From contig CAJSYZ010000003.1 of assembly GCA_910574455.1 (NCBI GenBank), forward strand, positions 2,851,250 to 2,915,249: DNA of 64,000 nt, given 5' to 3'. The stretch is from Trichaptum fuscoviolaceum (Eukaryota; Basidiomycota; Agaricomycetes; Hymenochaetales; Trichaptaceae). Positions 1 through 13,415 of this stretch are shown here, one piece after another. The first letter of the stretch is position 1; each line of letters begins with the position of its first letter. Below the pieces are notes generated by a model, which saw only the letters and a program-made list of their open reading frames with translations, made no database searches and was not told the DNA's origin. The position numbers and the translations under genes are program-made.

Positions 1-146
1 GGCAACACTCGGCTGTAAATGGGCGTGGACAAGGGAGCAGTGCTAGCGCTCGCTGTTTTGTCCTGTCCCCTCAGCGGGCACCTGCCAATTAGTGCGCTAA
101 GTACTTTCACTCTCCCCCTTTGTCATTCTTCTTCCTTTCGATACCC

Positions 147-147
<1 letters not shown>

Positions 148-185
<38 letters not shown>
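148..185. repeat. Poly-C tract, 38 C
   Basis: An uninterrupted run of 38 cytosines lies about 60 bp upstream of the ATG at 247, in the presumed promoter or 5' UTR of the first gene. Such a run is rare in coding-dense fungal DNA. It may form G-rich structures on the other strand and is also prone to length errors in sequencing. The first 147 bases hold no gene I can recognise. Confidence 0.9.
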
Positions 186-186
<1 letters not shown>

Positions 187-246
187 ATCTCTTGAAGACT
201 ACTTTGTTTCCTGTGCTCTGAACATTGCAGGCCCTTCAATCACATC

Positions 247-1804
247 ATGTCTTCTTTCGACTTTCCCCCCGAGCCCTTCTGACGAGTTCGCTCCACCCCC
301 GGCATATGAGTTCTCGCAGCAGGAATACGATCATAAGATACGTACCGCGACAGAGCGCTCGCAGGAAGAGCACGAGCAGCGAGAACAGACAGGGCCTTTG
401 GAGGAATGGGAGAGCTGGGACGAGGCGTTATTCGAGGCGAACGCGACGCAGGGTAATAACGTCGATCGAACGGAACCATCGAATCAGAGTGCGTCCTCGT
501 CGTCATCGGCTGCCCCGACAGCGCAGTCGACGACGCAGAGGCAGACATCGACCGCGTCTGCAAAGGCCCGAGAGGCGATGGGCCAGGACCCATATTACGG
601 CAATGGCCAATATGCCTCCGTTGCACCTGTCCGCCCTTTATCGATACATAAAAAGTCGGCAAGGCAGTCTCAACCTGAGAAGGAGAAGCCCAGCTGGTTC
701 AACGAGGCGCAATTGGGGGGCGGCAGCTCGTCCGGTCAGGCGCAAGGCTCGTCACAGCCAACGAGTGCACGCCGTGCGTTGCCGACGCCCGTGCAACCGC
801 AGCAGCGCCCACCTCAACATGTTATCCCTGAAGAGCCCGAGGAGGACCGGTCTCTGCCTCCACCGCCGTTCGCACCAATTGGCGAGTCTCTTGATGGGCC
901 TGCGTATGAACGGTATCCCGGGGAGGCTCAGCGTCGGCCGTCGGGTACAGGCGTCGTTCTCAGCTATAATGGCGAGGATCTATCCGCATCGCCGCCGCCT
1001 TCACCACTCCGATCGCCAGTCACCCCAGTGCAGGAACTCAACATGCGACGGCGCGACACACCACCGCGCTTGAGCGCTAGCCCGAACCCTTATCAGCGCA
1101 TGCAATACCACGCTCCTCAAGCCCGTCGTCAGTCATCTAGACAGACGTTAGCGCAGTCTCCCCCACCACCCCAACTGATGGCGAGGCAGCAGTTCGTTCC
1201 ACCCCCACCACGGATGGAATTCAATCCATCTGTGGCATACGAGACCACGAGGCCCTCAATATTCGGTCAACTACCGATGGAAACGCTCAAGAGAGGCGAG
1301 GGTGCCGCTGCGTTATACAAGTACGTCACGAAACATTTCTTTTACCTTACATATCGCTTATTAACTCGTCTCATAGTTCTGCTGTTGCTGCACATATGAC
1401 ATCTACGCCGGTCAAGTCACGACAGCCTGTTCCTACTCCGCATCGCAGATATGCGTGAGTCACTCGATCCCTTTTCAATGCTAAATTCTTATAGATCATA
1501 CTATAGTGGTTCTGTCGCGTCTACTGTCTCCGACTACTCAATTAACTCATTGTACCAACCCCAAATCCAAGCGCAACAGAACTACCAACAATCGCAGCAA
1601 TTCTACGGCTCGCAGGATTTCAACGCGAGTCGGGCCACGTTCTTCCCGCAAGCGCCCGTAAACCCGATTCCTCAATACCCTTCACAAGCACAAGCACCGT
1701 ACCCAGAGCGTCCAATGTCATCAATGTCATCACTATCACAAGGCGAGCAGCGGAGTTGGTCGATGCAACCTCAATATCAACAACAGTATTACCAGGGTCG
1801 ATGA
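247..1804 (+). CDS. Pro/Gln/Ser-rich low-complexity protein with a one-base frame break near its start
   Basis: Function is not recognised. Exons are 247-1320, 1377-1454 and 1495-1804, with good GT-AG introns of 56 and 40 bp. The ATG at 247 opens MSSFDFPPEPF and then meets TGA at 280. Shifting by one base near 277 restores a long frame that runs on as SDEFAPPPAYEF and stays open to TGA at 1804. The summed exon length exceeds a multiple of three by exactly one base, so a single extra base (real or sequencing error) explains the break. The product would be about 486 aa. It has many Pro, Ser and Gln runs, several PPPP motifs and a Q/Y-rich C-terminus (YQPQIQAQQNYQQSQQF). No enzymatic domain or membrane segment is visible. 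It looks like an intrinsically disordered scaffold or regulatory protein, which is an inference from composition only. Confidence 0.6.
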
Positions 1805-2400
1805 GCCTGCGGTACCCACTTTGTACATGTACATTCATGAAGAGGCGGTACGAATAATCAAATGTACCATACTGATATCTTGATTTACCCATGCTTCTTT
1901 CTTTTCTCTCATTTGAAACGAATCGTTGTAATTTATTATACCGTATCTCCCATCTTTCTTCCTCATTTTCTTCCCAACAAATACTTGTATACTATTTTCA
2001 TTACTTGCGACTAGGTCAACTCGCTTTCACACTCCTTGCCTTTATTATTTTTACTAAACATGACCACCGTTCCTTACCTATGCATAGTTGCATACTCTAA
2101 CTCCCATTTCTACCAGCTGTATTTTTTGTAGACGAATTGAATAATACGGATGATTGCTCGCTCTACTCAATGTATGCGTCATAGGAATAATGTAATTAGT
2201 CCGTTATGGTATTGCCAAGTTGCGGTGCAGCTGAGGATCCGGGCCGGTCCCGAATGCTCAGCCTCAAGCAAAACTCATTTCTTTTTCCTCTCATCACGAC
2301 TGGCCGTGTTACAGTACTTAACTGGATGACGAATTCTCTATGAAAACTAAAGTCTACACGTACAACTCGTACTACTAATCACAAAACCTCATTCCAAATA
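1805..2400. other. Intergenic spacer
   Basis: AT-leaning, T-rich sequence between two plus-strand genes. It should hold the 3' UTR of the first gene and the promoter of the GH88-like gene. I see no credible coding frame, RNA gene or repeat. Confidence 0.6.
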
Positions 2401-4223
2401 ATGTTGCGGGACCTGCATCCGATGCTCGTCACTACACTTGCACTTTCTTTGCTTCCAACCAGTTTCGCTATTACAGCGCCTCCCTCTGAACTTTTCTCTA
2501 CCCTCGTTGCACAAAAGGTAGCTAGAACAGCGTCAAATATATCACAACAAGGGCAATATCCGCAATATACAGACAGCTCCGTCGGAGAATGGCAATACTT
2601 CCCTACGGACACTTGGACGACGGGCTTCTTCCCTGCGATGCTCTACGCATTGAACACACGCGCGAGTCTATGTCGGACAGACGACTTGAAGTCAACGGAC
2701 TGGCTGAACGAAGCGAGACAGTGGACGGCCGCGGAAGTGTCGCTGGAGACGACGAATACACTAGGGCATGATGTCGGGTTCGTTAGCTATCCGTTTCAAG
2801 AGGAGTTAAAATTGTGAGTTTCAACCAATGTGACAAGGGTTGACTTGTTCTAAGCTATCGGGAAGGGATTCGTCTAACCAGACTGCAATCGACGCCGTGA
2901 ATGCTTTTGCAAATGACCTTGCTTTACGGTATAATCCTACTGTTGGCTGCACTCGCAGCTGGGATACGACAGATCTCACGGACTTCACAGTAAGTCGCCC
3001 GTTTCGTCCATATATGCGAGGACCTGTACAAATTTTCGCCAGGTCATCATCGACAATATGATGAACTTGGAAGTGCTCTTTGCATCTGCCAATCTCACTG
3101 GTAACGACACATTGCGACAAATTGCCACATCACATGCGGATAAAACCATGCAGAATCACATCCGTGCTGATGGTACATACCCTGTCTTGTTTGTTTTCAT
3201 AATTTTGACTGACATGAGAATCGAAAATATAAATATATAGGATCGTCATTCCATGTCGTGGAATACAATGAAACGACTGGTGCAGTTATACGGCAAAGGA
3301 CAGCCCAAGGTTTCTCGGACAGCAGGTTCGCTAGTTAATTCATAATCACATCACGCGCTCTAAGCAGTGCATTAGTACTTGGTCTCGGGGACAGACGTGG
3401 GGCATATATGGTTTTGCTCTAAGTAAGCATACCCAGTCTGACTGAAGGTCGTGATATCAATATGTATGCAGTGTATCAGAACACTAAAGAACAGCGGTAC
3501 CTGGATACATCGAGGCGGATGGCGACTTACTTTGTAACAAACACTCCAAGTAATGGAATAGTTCCATGGTATGTCCTATGGTGGCATGATCTTCCTCAGG
3601 TCGCTCAAGTATATGCATAGGGATTTCAATGCGCCAGATGATGCTGATCGTCCGGCCGATAGCTCAGCGGCGATGATAGCAGCTTCGGCCTTTTTGCTAC
3701 TAGCGCAAATTGAACAGTTGCAATCTCCGGCGAACACGAGCGGTTCGGAATATTGGCTTGAGTCTGCAATGCAGGTTAGTGAAAGTTTTACAATGGTTTG
3801 GCTCATCTTGATGCATCCACAGCTCTTGAGAAATACCACTGCCTCATACTGGGAACCCGACTGGCAAAGTCTCTTATCGAATGGAACCGTGAATAATGTG
3901 GATAATCCCCCTGTCAATAATACGGGGATCATTTATGGTACGTACACTAACGTTTATATTGCCGACTTATTTTTTCGCCTTTCGTTGTCCTGACACTGGT
4001 TATAGGCGATTACTATTTTCTACGAGCTGGTAACGAGCTGCTTTCAATGAATCTTGTAAATTGCTCGGGCTCGGTTACTTCTAGTAGTAGTTCAAACTCG
4101 ACCGAAGGAGGATCTTCTCCCGCAGGATCGACCTCAACTTCTAATTCATCTCAAAGATTTGCATTTTTCTGGACGCTCTTCTCCATTTCATTTGGACTTT
4201 CTGTAGCATCCATTGTACCATAA
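2401..4223 (+). CDS. GH88-like unsaturated glucuronyl hydrolase, secreted and probably GPI-anchored
   Basis: Nine exons (2401-2813, 2866-2989, 3043-3172, 3241-3325, 3376-3422, 3472-3568, 3621-3774, 3823-3937, 4006-4223) give 460 aa in frame. The start has a signal peptide (hydrophobic LVTTLALSLLPTSFA). The motif HDVGFVSYPF carries the family's first catalytic Asp. The stretch VIIDNMMNLEVLF matches the second Asp motif (IID-MMNL). WSRGQTWGIYGFA matches the third conserved block. Known GH88/GH105 proteins are (alpha/alpha)6-barrels that hydrate the unsaturated uronic sugar left by polysaccharide lyases, so a role in pectin or uronan breakdown is likely. The tail is unusual: a Ser/Thr-rich linker followed by a hydrophobic end (FAFFWTLFSISFGLSVASIV), which looks like a GPI-attachment signal. 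The exact substrate cannot be told from sequence. Confidence 0.85.
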
Positions 4224-4432
4224 AATCGCATCCGGACAGTCTTGGCTTTGTATGTCGTAAAATTTTCGTAAAATGGGAAATAAGATGGGAAACACGCGAA
4301 AAGAGTAATAAAAGCTACCAATCGGAGATGGCCGCAAGATGGGATCCTGGATCCTGGTTCTGCGCATCGCATGCTGGAATAGCAACAGGCTGCTTTCAAC
4401 TGCTTCCCTTCAACACTCTCTTCAAGACCGTG

Positions 4433-6326
<1,894 letters not shown>

Positions 6327-6678
6327 CGCTGTGTTCGTCATCGTCCGTGTATTCTAAGCATCGCATAGAGAAATGGTGCTTTCTTTGCTCATGCATTGGA
6401 ATAAGGACGGGTCGTTTCACTGTAAGATTCGTAGCGTAGTTATTTTCTTCCTGTGTATACCGTTGTTCACGCAGTTGAACCTGCTGTAATATTCAAATAA
6501 TTCCAGACCCGGTTGATCCGCTTCCTATGCAATGACTTGCACCAGTTGTCAATCAATGCAAGGTAACTGTAATAGATGCTATAATATATTGAATGCATGC
6601 GAGAGTCGGCTGGGAATTGCGACAAAGTGAGCCGCCAATAACACGATTGACAATGAGTAGTTTAAACCACAACTCACA
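6327..6678. other. Convergent 3' region
   Basis: Short spacer between the convergent kinase and uS11m genes. It should contain both 3' UTRs. Nothing else is seen. Confidence 0.6.
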
Positions 6679-7583
6679 CTACATACGCCGGGCCTTTTGC
6701 TCACGTACCCCTCCAATTTTTAACGGTGTGTTGTCGGTGAGCCTGGTCACGAGCTCCCTCACACCATTCCCTTCGGTCATAGTCAAAGCCTTCAGTAATG
6801 CCTGCCTGCTCTGCCCAAACCCTTTCAGGAATATTTCCAGCTTCATTGTCTTGTCCGTCCGTTCGACTACTTGGTTTCTGATAATGTCGAACATTCGCAC
6901 AGCGCACTGGTAGCCCGCCTCGTACGTGCTCTCCTGACTGTTCCGGAAACCACACATGCCAGCAGACATACGGCCCCGCACCTTCCCCTCCTCGTTAATG
7001 AGCGTCAAGATGCAGTTGTTCCGCCCTGCGTTCACATACAGGCGGTAGTTCGCAGACTTTGATGCGTTCAGAACCTCCGAGGTCTTCTTCGCCGCTTTTC
7101 CACTGCGTGCCTCTTCCCGCCGCTGATCCCAAGGACTGAGTTTAGCTGTTTGTCCGGGAGGGGATTTCGGTTCCGTCCCTGGCGGTCCTACTGGAGGGCC
7201 ATCCTCCTCCTCCAGTATCTGTGAGTCAGAAACTTTATTCCGAGACGGGAAAGCGTGCGGCGTCGGTAATGGGGCAGGTTTGCTTTCAGGGGGAACGAAG
7301 ATTTTATCACCCGCTAGAAGCTCGAAGATTACACCCTCATCAGCTCCCCTTAGGTTTTCTGGCTTTCTGAAAAGAGATGCGGTGTCTTCATCCACGTCTA
7401 CAGGGACGTTAGCTCATGCACACACATATGATGGTGAGAGTGCTACATACCATCGTCACGATTCTCAGAGTAGAATCGACGGGGGTACGAGGCAGTGAAA
7501 GTAGAGGGCCGAAGGTAAGCTCGACTGGACGAAGCTCGACCGAGTGTTTTAAGCCCGTTGAATAAGGACTGCATGGCCAGCAT
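6679..7583 (-). CDS. MRPS18: Mitochondrial small-subunit ribosomal protein uS11m
   Basis: Two exons (7451-7583 and 6679-7397) separated by a 53-bp intron give 283 aa. The chosen ATG opens MLAMQSLFNGLKTLGRASSS, an Arg/Ser-rich, acid-free stretch typical of a mitochondrial targeting peptide. A cleavage-like RRFYSEN follows. The S11 domain fills the C-terminal half: YVNAGRNNCILTLINEEGKV, GMCGFRNSQESTYEAGYQCA, FLKGFGQSRQALLKAL, and the end TDNTPLKIGGVREQKARRM, which matches the conserved basic S11 tail. uS11 sits in the platform of the small subunit next to the mRNA exit. The long N-terminal linker (about 50-120, Pro-rich) is additional to the bacterial protein, as is common in fungal mitoribosomal proteins. 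Confidence 0.92.
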
Positions 7584-8440
7584 TAATAGAAGCAAAAAGG
7601 TGTGTAGACCTTATAACGAAGAACAGCACATGTCTCGAATGAAGTTCAACTCCGAAGTAAAGCAGAACGGATAACTTGATTCTTGCTGATCTGCGTGAGA
7701 AACAACTTCAACTTCATCAGGGAAACTACTTTTTGCTTAAGGCGACTGACACGTCCTGACGCTGCCTTAAATGGACTGAAGGGTTGCTATGCGTGTCTGA
7801 AATCTACTGATATGTTGCTATGCCTGTCTGAAATCAACTGATGGCCTGAACACACTGAAATAAGCCAATTTTCAGGACACACTCGGTACGTCAGTACATC
7901 AGGAGGTCAGTCAAGCATAAGTAAAGACTAAGTACAAGCATGTACAATTCAAATGTCATAGTAAGTACAAATCAGTACACCAGTAATTCAGTACGCCAGT
8001 ATTGTAGGCTGCGCGCTGCTTTCCTCTCGCCTTCGCTGATAAGGATGTTCATGCTTTTCGTTGTTGGCTGAGCGACTCAAGCACATTTGCCTTGAGCGAT
8101 TCGAGAATTGTCCGACTTCCGCCCAAGTGGCATCTTCTTCCTGACGCCTGAAACAATTGTCAAACATAAATTCCAGAGTTCTTACTACGGGTTTTCGGAG
8201 GACTCGGACATACTATTTTCAATCTGTTCCGAAAGCAATTTCTCTCTTGTCCGATTGCGCACGTTCTGATCATTTTCCCTCAAGGTCCATGTTCTTGAAT
8301 TACCCTCCACCTTGAATGGTCCGCCGTAGCCGCTCGTGTCAATTCTCGTCACCGCAACCTATCGATCTAGCTCTGCTTCTACATCCTTGAGAAGCAGATT
8401 GCCTCCGATGGGAAGTGGGGGTAGATCTCGGTCTGGCAGT
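7584..8440. repeat. Gene-poor spacer with short tandem duplications
   Basis: No supported gene. The words GTTGCTATGC.TGTCTGAAAT occur twice in tandem at about 7783-7835. The stretch 7880-8000 is rich in variants of AGTACATCAG/AGTACACCAG. The right part may be the worn 3' end of the histidine kinase remnant, but I cannot follow its frame there. Confidence 0.45.
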
Positions 8441-10880
8441 TGTTTGTTCAATAGGGAATTTTGGTCTGACGCCAGAACGATCGGTATATATCGCAAGTGT
8501 TCATACTCCTGGTTTGTTCCTTCTGGATCATCCGAAAAGTGTTTGAGTAAGGCTTTATACTGTATCTTGAATGCACTTTAACAAGATGACTTACGGCCGT
8601 CAGCGAATCAACAAGTATCCCATCGATATGTAGGCAACACTCATTATCTGCAACTTCGCTCACGTCGTAAGGCTTCAGAATAAGCTCTGTGATACGCATC
8701 ACTACACCTGTTCGGTCGTCCAGCGTATTGGCAAGCCGGATTTTCTGCTTTGCGAATGCCTGGATCATCGAAAGTACGTTCTCGGTGGACAACTGGCTGA
8801 TTTAGGAGGTGGTCGTGAACTTCCCTTGCCCAGCTCGCTCTCAACTCACATCGTCTTATTCATCAGCAACACAACTCACTTCGATACTGATTGACCAAGG
8901 ACAGCACCACCATAGTCCTAGATTTAAGAAAGTAAGACCACTACAGGCCGGAACAAATGACTATTCGAGAAGAGCTCACTCGAGTGGTTGTCCATCCCCT
9001 CGCACGAACGTACCACAGATCAAGTTCACTGTACCTTTCGTAATACCGATACCGTATCCGTGAGACAGAACTCTACCTTCACCATCGAGTCCTTGATGCC
9101 AACCAGACGGCACGACAGCGCAGCATGTCCGTTCCGCACGACCTTGCTCGAGGTGAACTTGATAGCGTTGCCGACAATGTTTGTAATGACCTGGCGCAGA
9201 TGCAGCGAGTAACCGATGAGCTGATCAGGAATGTCTGGGTAAACGTCATATGTGAGGTCGAGGTTGTTTTGCGATGGTCGTACAACAAGAGTCTTGAGGT
9301 TACCAAAAACCGTGTGTCTCAGTGAATACCAAACTTGCTCTATCGTCATCCTGCCTGCTTCGAATGTAGTAATTAATCGAAATATTAGCAACTGAATTTG
9401 GAAGCATCGGCGGCGGATTAGCTTACTCTTCGAGATATCCAAAATATCGACATTAATCAATAGCAGACTCCGAGCCAAACTATGCACCAGCAGAAGACTC
9501 TCGCGCTGACTCTTATTCAAATTGCTATCCAGCGTAAACTCTTTCATGCCAATGATACCGTTCATAGGGGTCGAATCTCATGAGACGTGTTCGCCAAGAA
9601 CTCCAACTTGGAGCGACTGGCAAGTTCGGCAGCTTCACGAGCGGCGGCGTTCTTCTAAATCGACTCGCGCAAGTAGTGCACAATTTAATTGATTTTGATG
9701 AGTCTCAAAGGATTCCATCTCGCCTGAGCCTTTGACGGTGATGAAACACGTGAAGTCGCCGTTTATAGCTGCAGTACTGATCTGCGCGAAACCACGCACT
9801 TCGGTCGTCAAGTTTCCGGCCATGGTGTCAACAGCCATTCTATTCGGAGTGCGTTCAGTAAAAACCACACTACACAACTCAGCGGAATGCTAGTGAAATA
9901 AACATACGTGATTTTTTGCTGTGACATGAACATTCTCGATTTTCAGCTTGAACACCGAGTTTTTTCGTTCTGACTTCCCGCGCGACTTTGGTCACCCCCG
10001 CAGTGAAGAGAGCCAGCTGGTCAACCATGCCATTGATGGCCAAGTCCAGAATATCACCCTGAACAGACACGCCCACGATCTCCTGCGTCAAGTCGCCACG
10101 AGCGACGGTCGTAGTCGCGACAACAATGGTACGCACTTGAAAGTTCAACTGCGTCAAAGAAAAAGTGAGACAATTCTCTCCAAGACAAAAGCGCAGCATA
10201 GGTTGACCGCCCATTTGCTGTACTAGTAGTCACAGTCTCGAGCTCCATCGCCCCGCGAAGTTGTCCAGATCAATAATTGTCTAACACATTTAGCTTCGGT
10301 TAGATCTGTGTTGATATGATATGTTTGAAGAGCAAAGTATCCGAAATAGACGCATGTGGTTTCGCTGATGAATAAACCAGTATAAGCCTAGTAATATAAT
10401 AGCAAGAAGAGAAGTCCGTACTTATAGTTCCAGAGGCTTCAAAGGTTGCGCTTATTCTCTTCCCTCGCATGCCCTCATAGATGTTCGCCACCGTAGTCCG
10501 ATGCTTGTGAACTAGATGTAGCGCCTAGGTTCACGCTACCTTCCGGAGACTTGCTAGAGATTGGCCGGGAGATGCTGGCAGCTGTTTCATGGAAGGATGT
10601 TCGCCTCGCTTCATCGCGTTTTTCACTATCGGAGGTTATCACATTCAACTAGAGGTATGAAGGTGTCTCGCAAGACGGTATGAGGTGGTGTTCCGAGGCC
10701 GGGGCCGGGGCCGTCAGCCTGCAATTGACGGACGCGAGATTTACTACGTTGCAATGGCGGTTTCGGCGCAGGAAACTGATATGTGAAGCGAGGGGCATCC
10801 AAGGACACATGCGCAAGGCTGGCGCGGGATCGGTCGTGTAGTTCATCTGCCCCCTCATCAATAGCATCCTCTGCCACCTC
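8440..10880 (-). pseudogene. Decayed group III hybrid histidine kinase (Nik1/Drk1 type)
   Basis: Fragments in changing frames follow the domain order of a group III hybrid histidine kinase read on the minus strand. At 10877-10626 lies an N-terminal Ser/Pro-rich part (YQFPAPKPPLQRSKSR). At 10214-9920 lies HAMP-like sequence (VVATTTVARGDLTQEIVGVS, then VAREVRTKKLGVQAE). At 9877-9635 lies another HAMP repeat ([20 protein letters not shown]). At 9565-9026 lies the HisKA and start of the HATPase region (MNGIIGMKEFTLDSNLNKSQ, DLTYDVYPDIPDQLIG, LRQVITNIVGNAIKFT). At 8792-8448 lies receiver-like sequence. The phospho-acceptor context upstream of MNGIIGM is broken, the ATP lid is missing, and stops and frame changes are frequent. 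Intact members sense osmotic stress upstream of the Hog1 MAP kinase. This copy cannot encode a working kinase and is probably a dead paralogue. Confidence 0.75.
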
Positions 10881-11689
10881 TTCAATCGTCAGCGGACGGC
10901 CCTTGCCCTTCCTTTCCTATAAGGCGGTGTCGACTCTAGTTGAAGACGAAGGATTGTTACTTATTTTTGATGAAGATTACAACAATTGGTGATGCAACAT
11001 GTATCGGCCTATCCTCAGCGGGTGTCGTTCGAAAGGTAGAAGATGCTCGCTTCAGCGTGCACGTCGGAGCTCCTCTCACTATAACAAGGCCGCCCACCTT
11101 CTCCTCTCCAGGTACTGAAGACAAATGTGAGTGATAAGATCAAGCAAGAAGCACGTTCTCAGACGTACACTATCGTTTTTTGGTTCATTCGGAAATGTTG
11201 AAGTCTAGGCGAGTTCAATACAAGCTTGAGGGTAGGATAAAACATAACTTGTTCAGGCCAATAAGTGGTCTTATGGAATGGGTGGGGGATGGCGGAGAAG
11301 TGCTCATAACAAGACTGGAGAACGTACACTGTGTCGTTGAGGGGACGCAGTGGTAAAAAGTTCAAGTTCAAGTTCAAGTTCAAGTGCGAGTCACGGTGGC
11401 AACTTGAACTCTTCAAGTTCCAATTTTAGATTTAAAGCTCGTTCACCACTGGAAGCATCATCATGGCAAGCAATCCGAACAGCAGACAGACACCATTGGC
11501 GACATCTTCCAAACCACTTTGATACCTCAGACTACGGTGATCATTCGGGAAAAAAAGGCAATTCAATAATAAATTTTAATCATGAATCTCCTGGCAACTT
11601 TGAAAGACAAGAGCATGCGCACAACAATTTACTCGATAACTCAAGCACATTTGGTCAAACCTGCTACTGGTGGGCCTCAGCCTACTAGA
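10881..11689. other. Gene-poor spacer
   Basis: No convincing gene. It contains an (AAGTTC)n microsatellite and some open frames on both strands whose peptides look like translated repeat. A minus-strand stretch near 11010-11150 could be the extreme 5' end of the kinase remnant. Confidence 0.4.
11358..11384. repeat. (AAGTTC)n microsatellite, 4.5 units
   Basis: Perfect hexamer repeat AAGTTC. Read on the plus strand it yields a Ser-rich peptide; on the minus strand, a Leu/Asn repeat. Confidence 0.9.
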
Positions 11690-12731
11690 TCAAGCCTCGA
11701 AGTTCTTGATGTACTTATCCGGTAAGGGTGAGTGGCTTTGGCTCAGGGCCAAAGCTACAGCAAACGTGCTGTGAACGTCAATAGCTGCATCTAGTATTCC
11801 AGTACAGCAGATCATGCAAGTGAGAACTTGAAGATGGTTGATCTTGAACAACAGAATGATAACTTACACTCTTTTTGTGCCGCTGATAGCTCGTCAGCTG
11901 CCCAGTCACTCATTGTGACCTCACTACTCTTCTTGACGTTCAGCCTCAATACTTCTCCCACTATTTTTTCGAGCTTGACAGTCGGAGTCGGATGCTGGAA
12001 CCAGAGACGAGGGTTTAAGAGCAGTTGGGACCAGGTCGGGTTTTTGGGCCAGACTTCCGGGTAGACAACGCGCGCCCAATCTGTCAGATCGACACAGGAG
12101 CGCACAGAGGTGCGAAACTTGCGCTTTATACGCACTGCGTCACCTGCCATTTCTTCTGTTAGGCCACCTCGCAGGAGAAAAGATAAGTTATTCATACCGT
12201 TGATTCCTGCGGAAATTTTCATGACTGTACCATCTCCAAGGAGTTGCGCCAACGTAGGGGGAAGGTCAGTAAGAGTATGCGTCCTGACTAGATAAATGTG
12301 GTGTTGAACTGCGAGTTGGATGAGGTCCACGCGATGATTGGGCCCTTCTCCGCCACTTGCCCACTCGATGTCGATCGAGACAAATCTCCTAGCTGGTACC
12401 TGTGGCAATGAAGCATATATTGCAGTCACTGCATTGTCCACATCCAAGCCCGTGCGACACTGTATCGGAACTATATTATGGAGCCTATATTGATGTAATT
12501 CGGAGAGAGGTGTTGGTGGTACCCCGAGAAGATCAAGAAACGTTTGCAGTTTCTTGTGTATCTAGCAACAAGTCAGTGTACAGATCTTGATATGAATGAA
12601 ACAAGTACCTTCGTTTGAGCCCTTGCTGTCCACCGTTGAACGAGCTGAAAGCGGAGGACGGTGCTGAGGTGCAGGCGTGCGTAATCAAGGGAGAGGAGGA
12701 TGAGAAGGATAGTACGAAGATTTGAGAACAT
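11690..12731 (-). CDS. DEDDy-type 3'-5' exonuclease domain protein
   Basis: Three exons (12609-12731, 11868-12561, 11690-11790) with introns of 47 and 77 bp give 305 aa. The product is a DnaQ-like exonuclease related to the Werner/RNase D group. ExoI is FVSIDIEW (catalytic Asp and Glu), followed by VDLIQLAVQHHIYLVRTH. ExoIII is split by the last intron and reads QKEYAAIDVHSTFAVALAL, with the Tyr and Asp of the DEDDy type. The ExoII block reads KISAGINGMNNLSFLL, where the usual Asp seems to be Asn or Met, so activity may be reduced. Family members trim DNA or RNA 3' ends. The protein has no helicase or HRDC domain and a short N-terminal hydrophobic segment (RTILLILLSLDYARLHL). Which nucleic acid it acts on is unknown. 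Confidence 0.82.
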
Positions 12732-13130
12732 GATTCACGGTGGAATGGCTTGATGATGATCTTGGGGACAATACCCGCTCCCACTTCACACTTATACAAA
12801 GTAGTTGAAGTCAGTTTTCTGATTTCCCATTCTTCTAGAAAGAGAGAGGGAGCTATTAGTGCTTTGTACTATGACTCGGATAAACCGCAAGTTGAACTGA
12901 TAGGAGATAACAAATGATTTCTTCCGGATGACTTGATTATAAGGCTTCTTTTCATTTTAAGCACAAACGAACAAGAAAATGAGTCATGTTAACTCCGAAG
13001 AAGTCGGGAGGATACAACCCACTGCACAAGAAGCTGCTCCATCAGCTCTAGAAGGATTTCGAAGAAAGCCACGAGTAACTCACCATACAACAGTCATCCC
13101 TGTACACAACCCGAAACTTGAACTAGAACC
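12732..13130. other. Spacer, nothing clear
   Basis: Region upstream of the exonuclease gene. A small open frame at 12979 has no recognisable domain or codon character. Probably the exonuclease promoter. Confidence 0.4.
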
Positions 13131-13415
13131 GTGCCAAAATGGGAAATGGGCCAACTTGAATGCATCCCAACCCGCTTCGGAAGGAGTAATTTGCATGAAG
13201 GCGCGTTTCTCGTCCTCGGAGCTGAGGGAATTGCGCTGTCGGCCGATGATGGACTCATACTGCACATTGAAACCGAGTGTTCTCCGTTTAGGCGGCAATG
13301 GTGGCGGGGCAGAGGTGTTTGGCAAGGAATGGGGACACGACAAGTTGACAACAACTTGGATGATGTCGAAAATGCAGTTATATTTTTCCCTTCGCAGCAT
13401 TTGCAAATTGAGTTG
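13131..13415 (+). CDS. Unassigned coding-like fragment
   Basis: I do not recognise this sequence. From about 13131 a frame runs to a possible splice donor (GTGAGT at about 13415) and reads, in part, GAFLVLGAEGIALSADDGL and VDNNLDDVENAVIFF. Its acidic and hydrophobic balance is more protein-like than the frames on the other strand. Upstream and downstream exons were not found. It may be an exon of a lost gene or a chance frame. Confidence 0.25.

Noticed and set aside
225..1073. 282-codon plus frame at the start of the window
   Set aside because: Arg-rich shadow of the Pro/Gln-rich protein in another frame.
4328..4432. Upstream in-frame start for the COT1-type kinase
   Set aside because: The extra 35 residues are Cys/Trp-rich and unlike the family; the ATG at 4433 fits the usual Gln/Ser-rich start.
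11350..11688. Ser-rich plus-strand frame
   Set aside because: Begins in the AAGTTC microsatellite and shows no domain; considered translated repeat.
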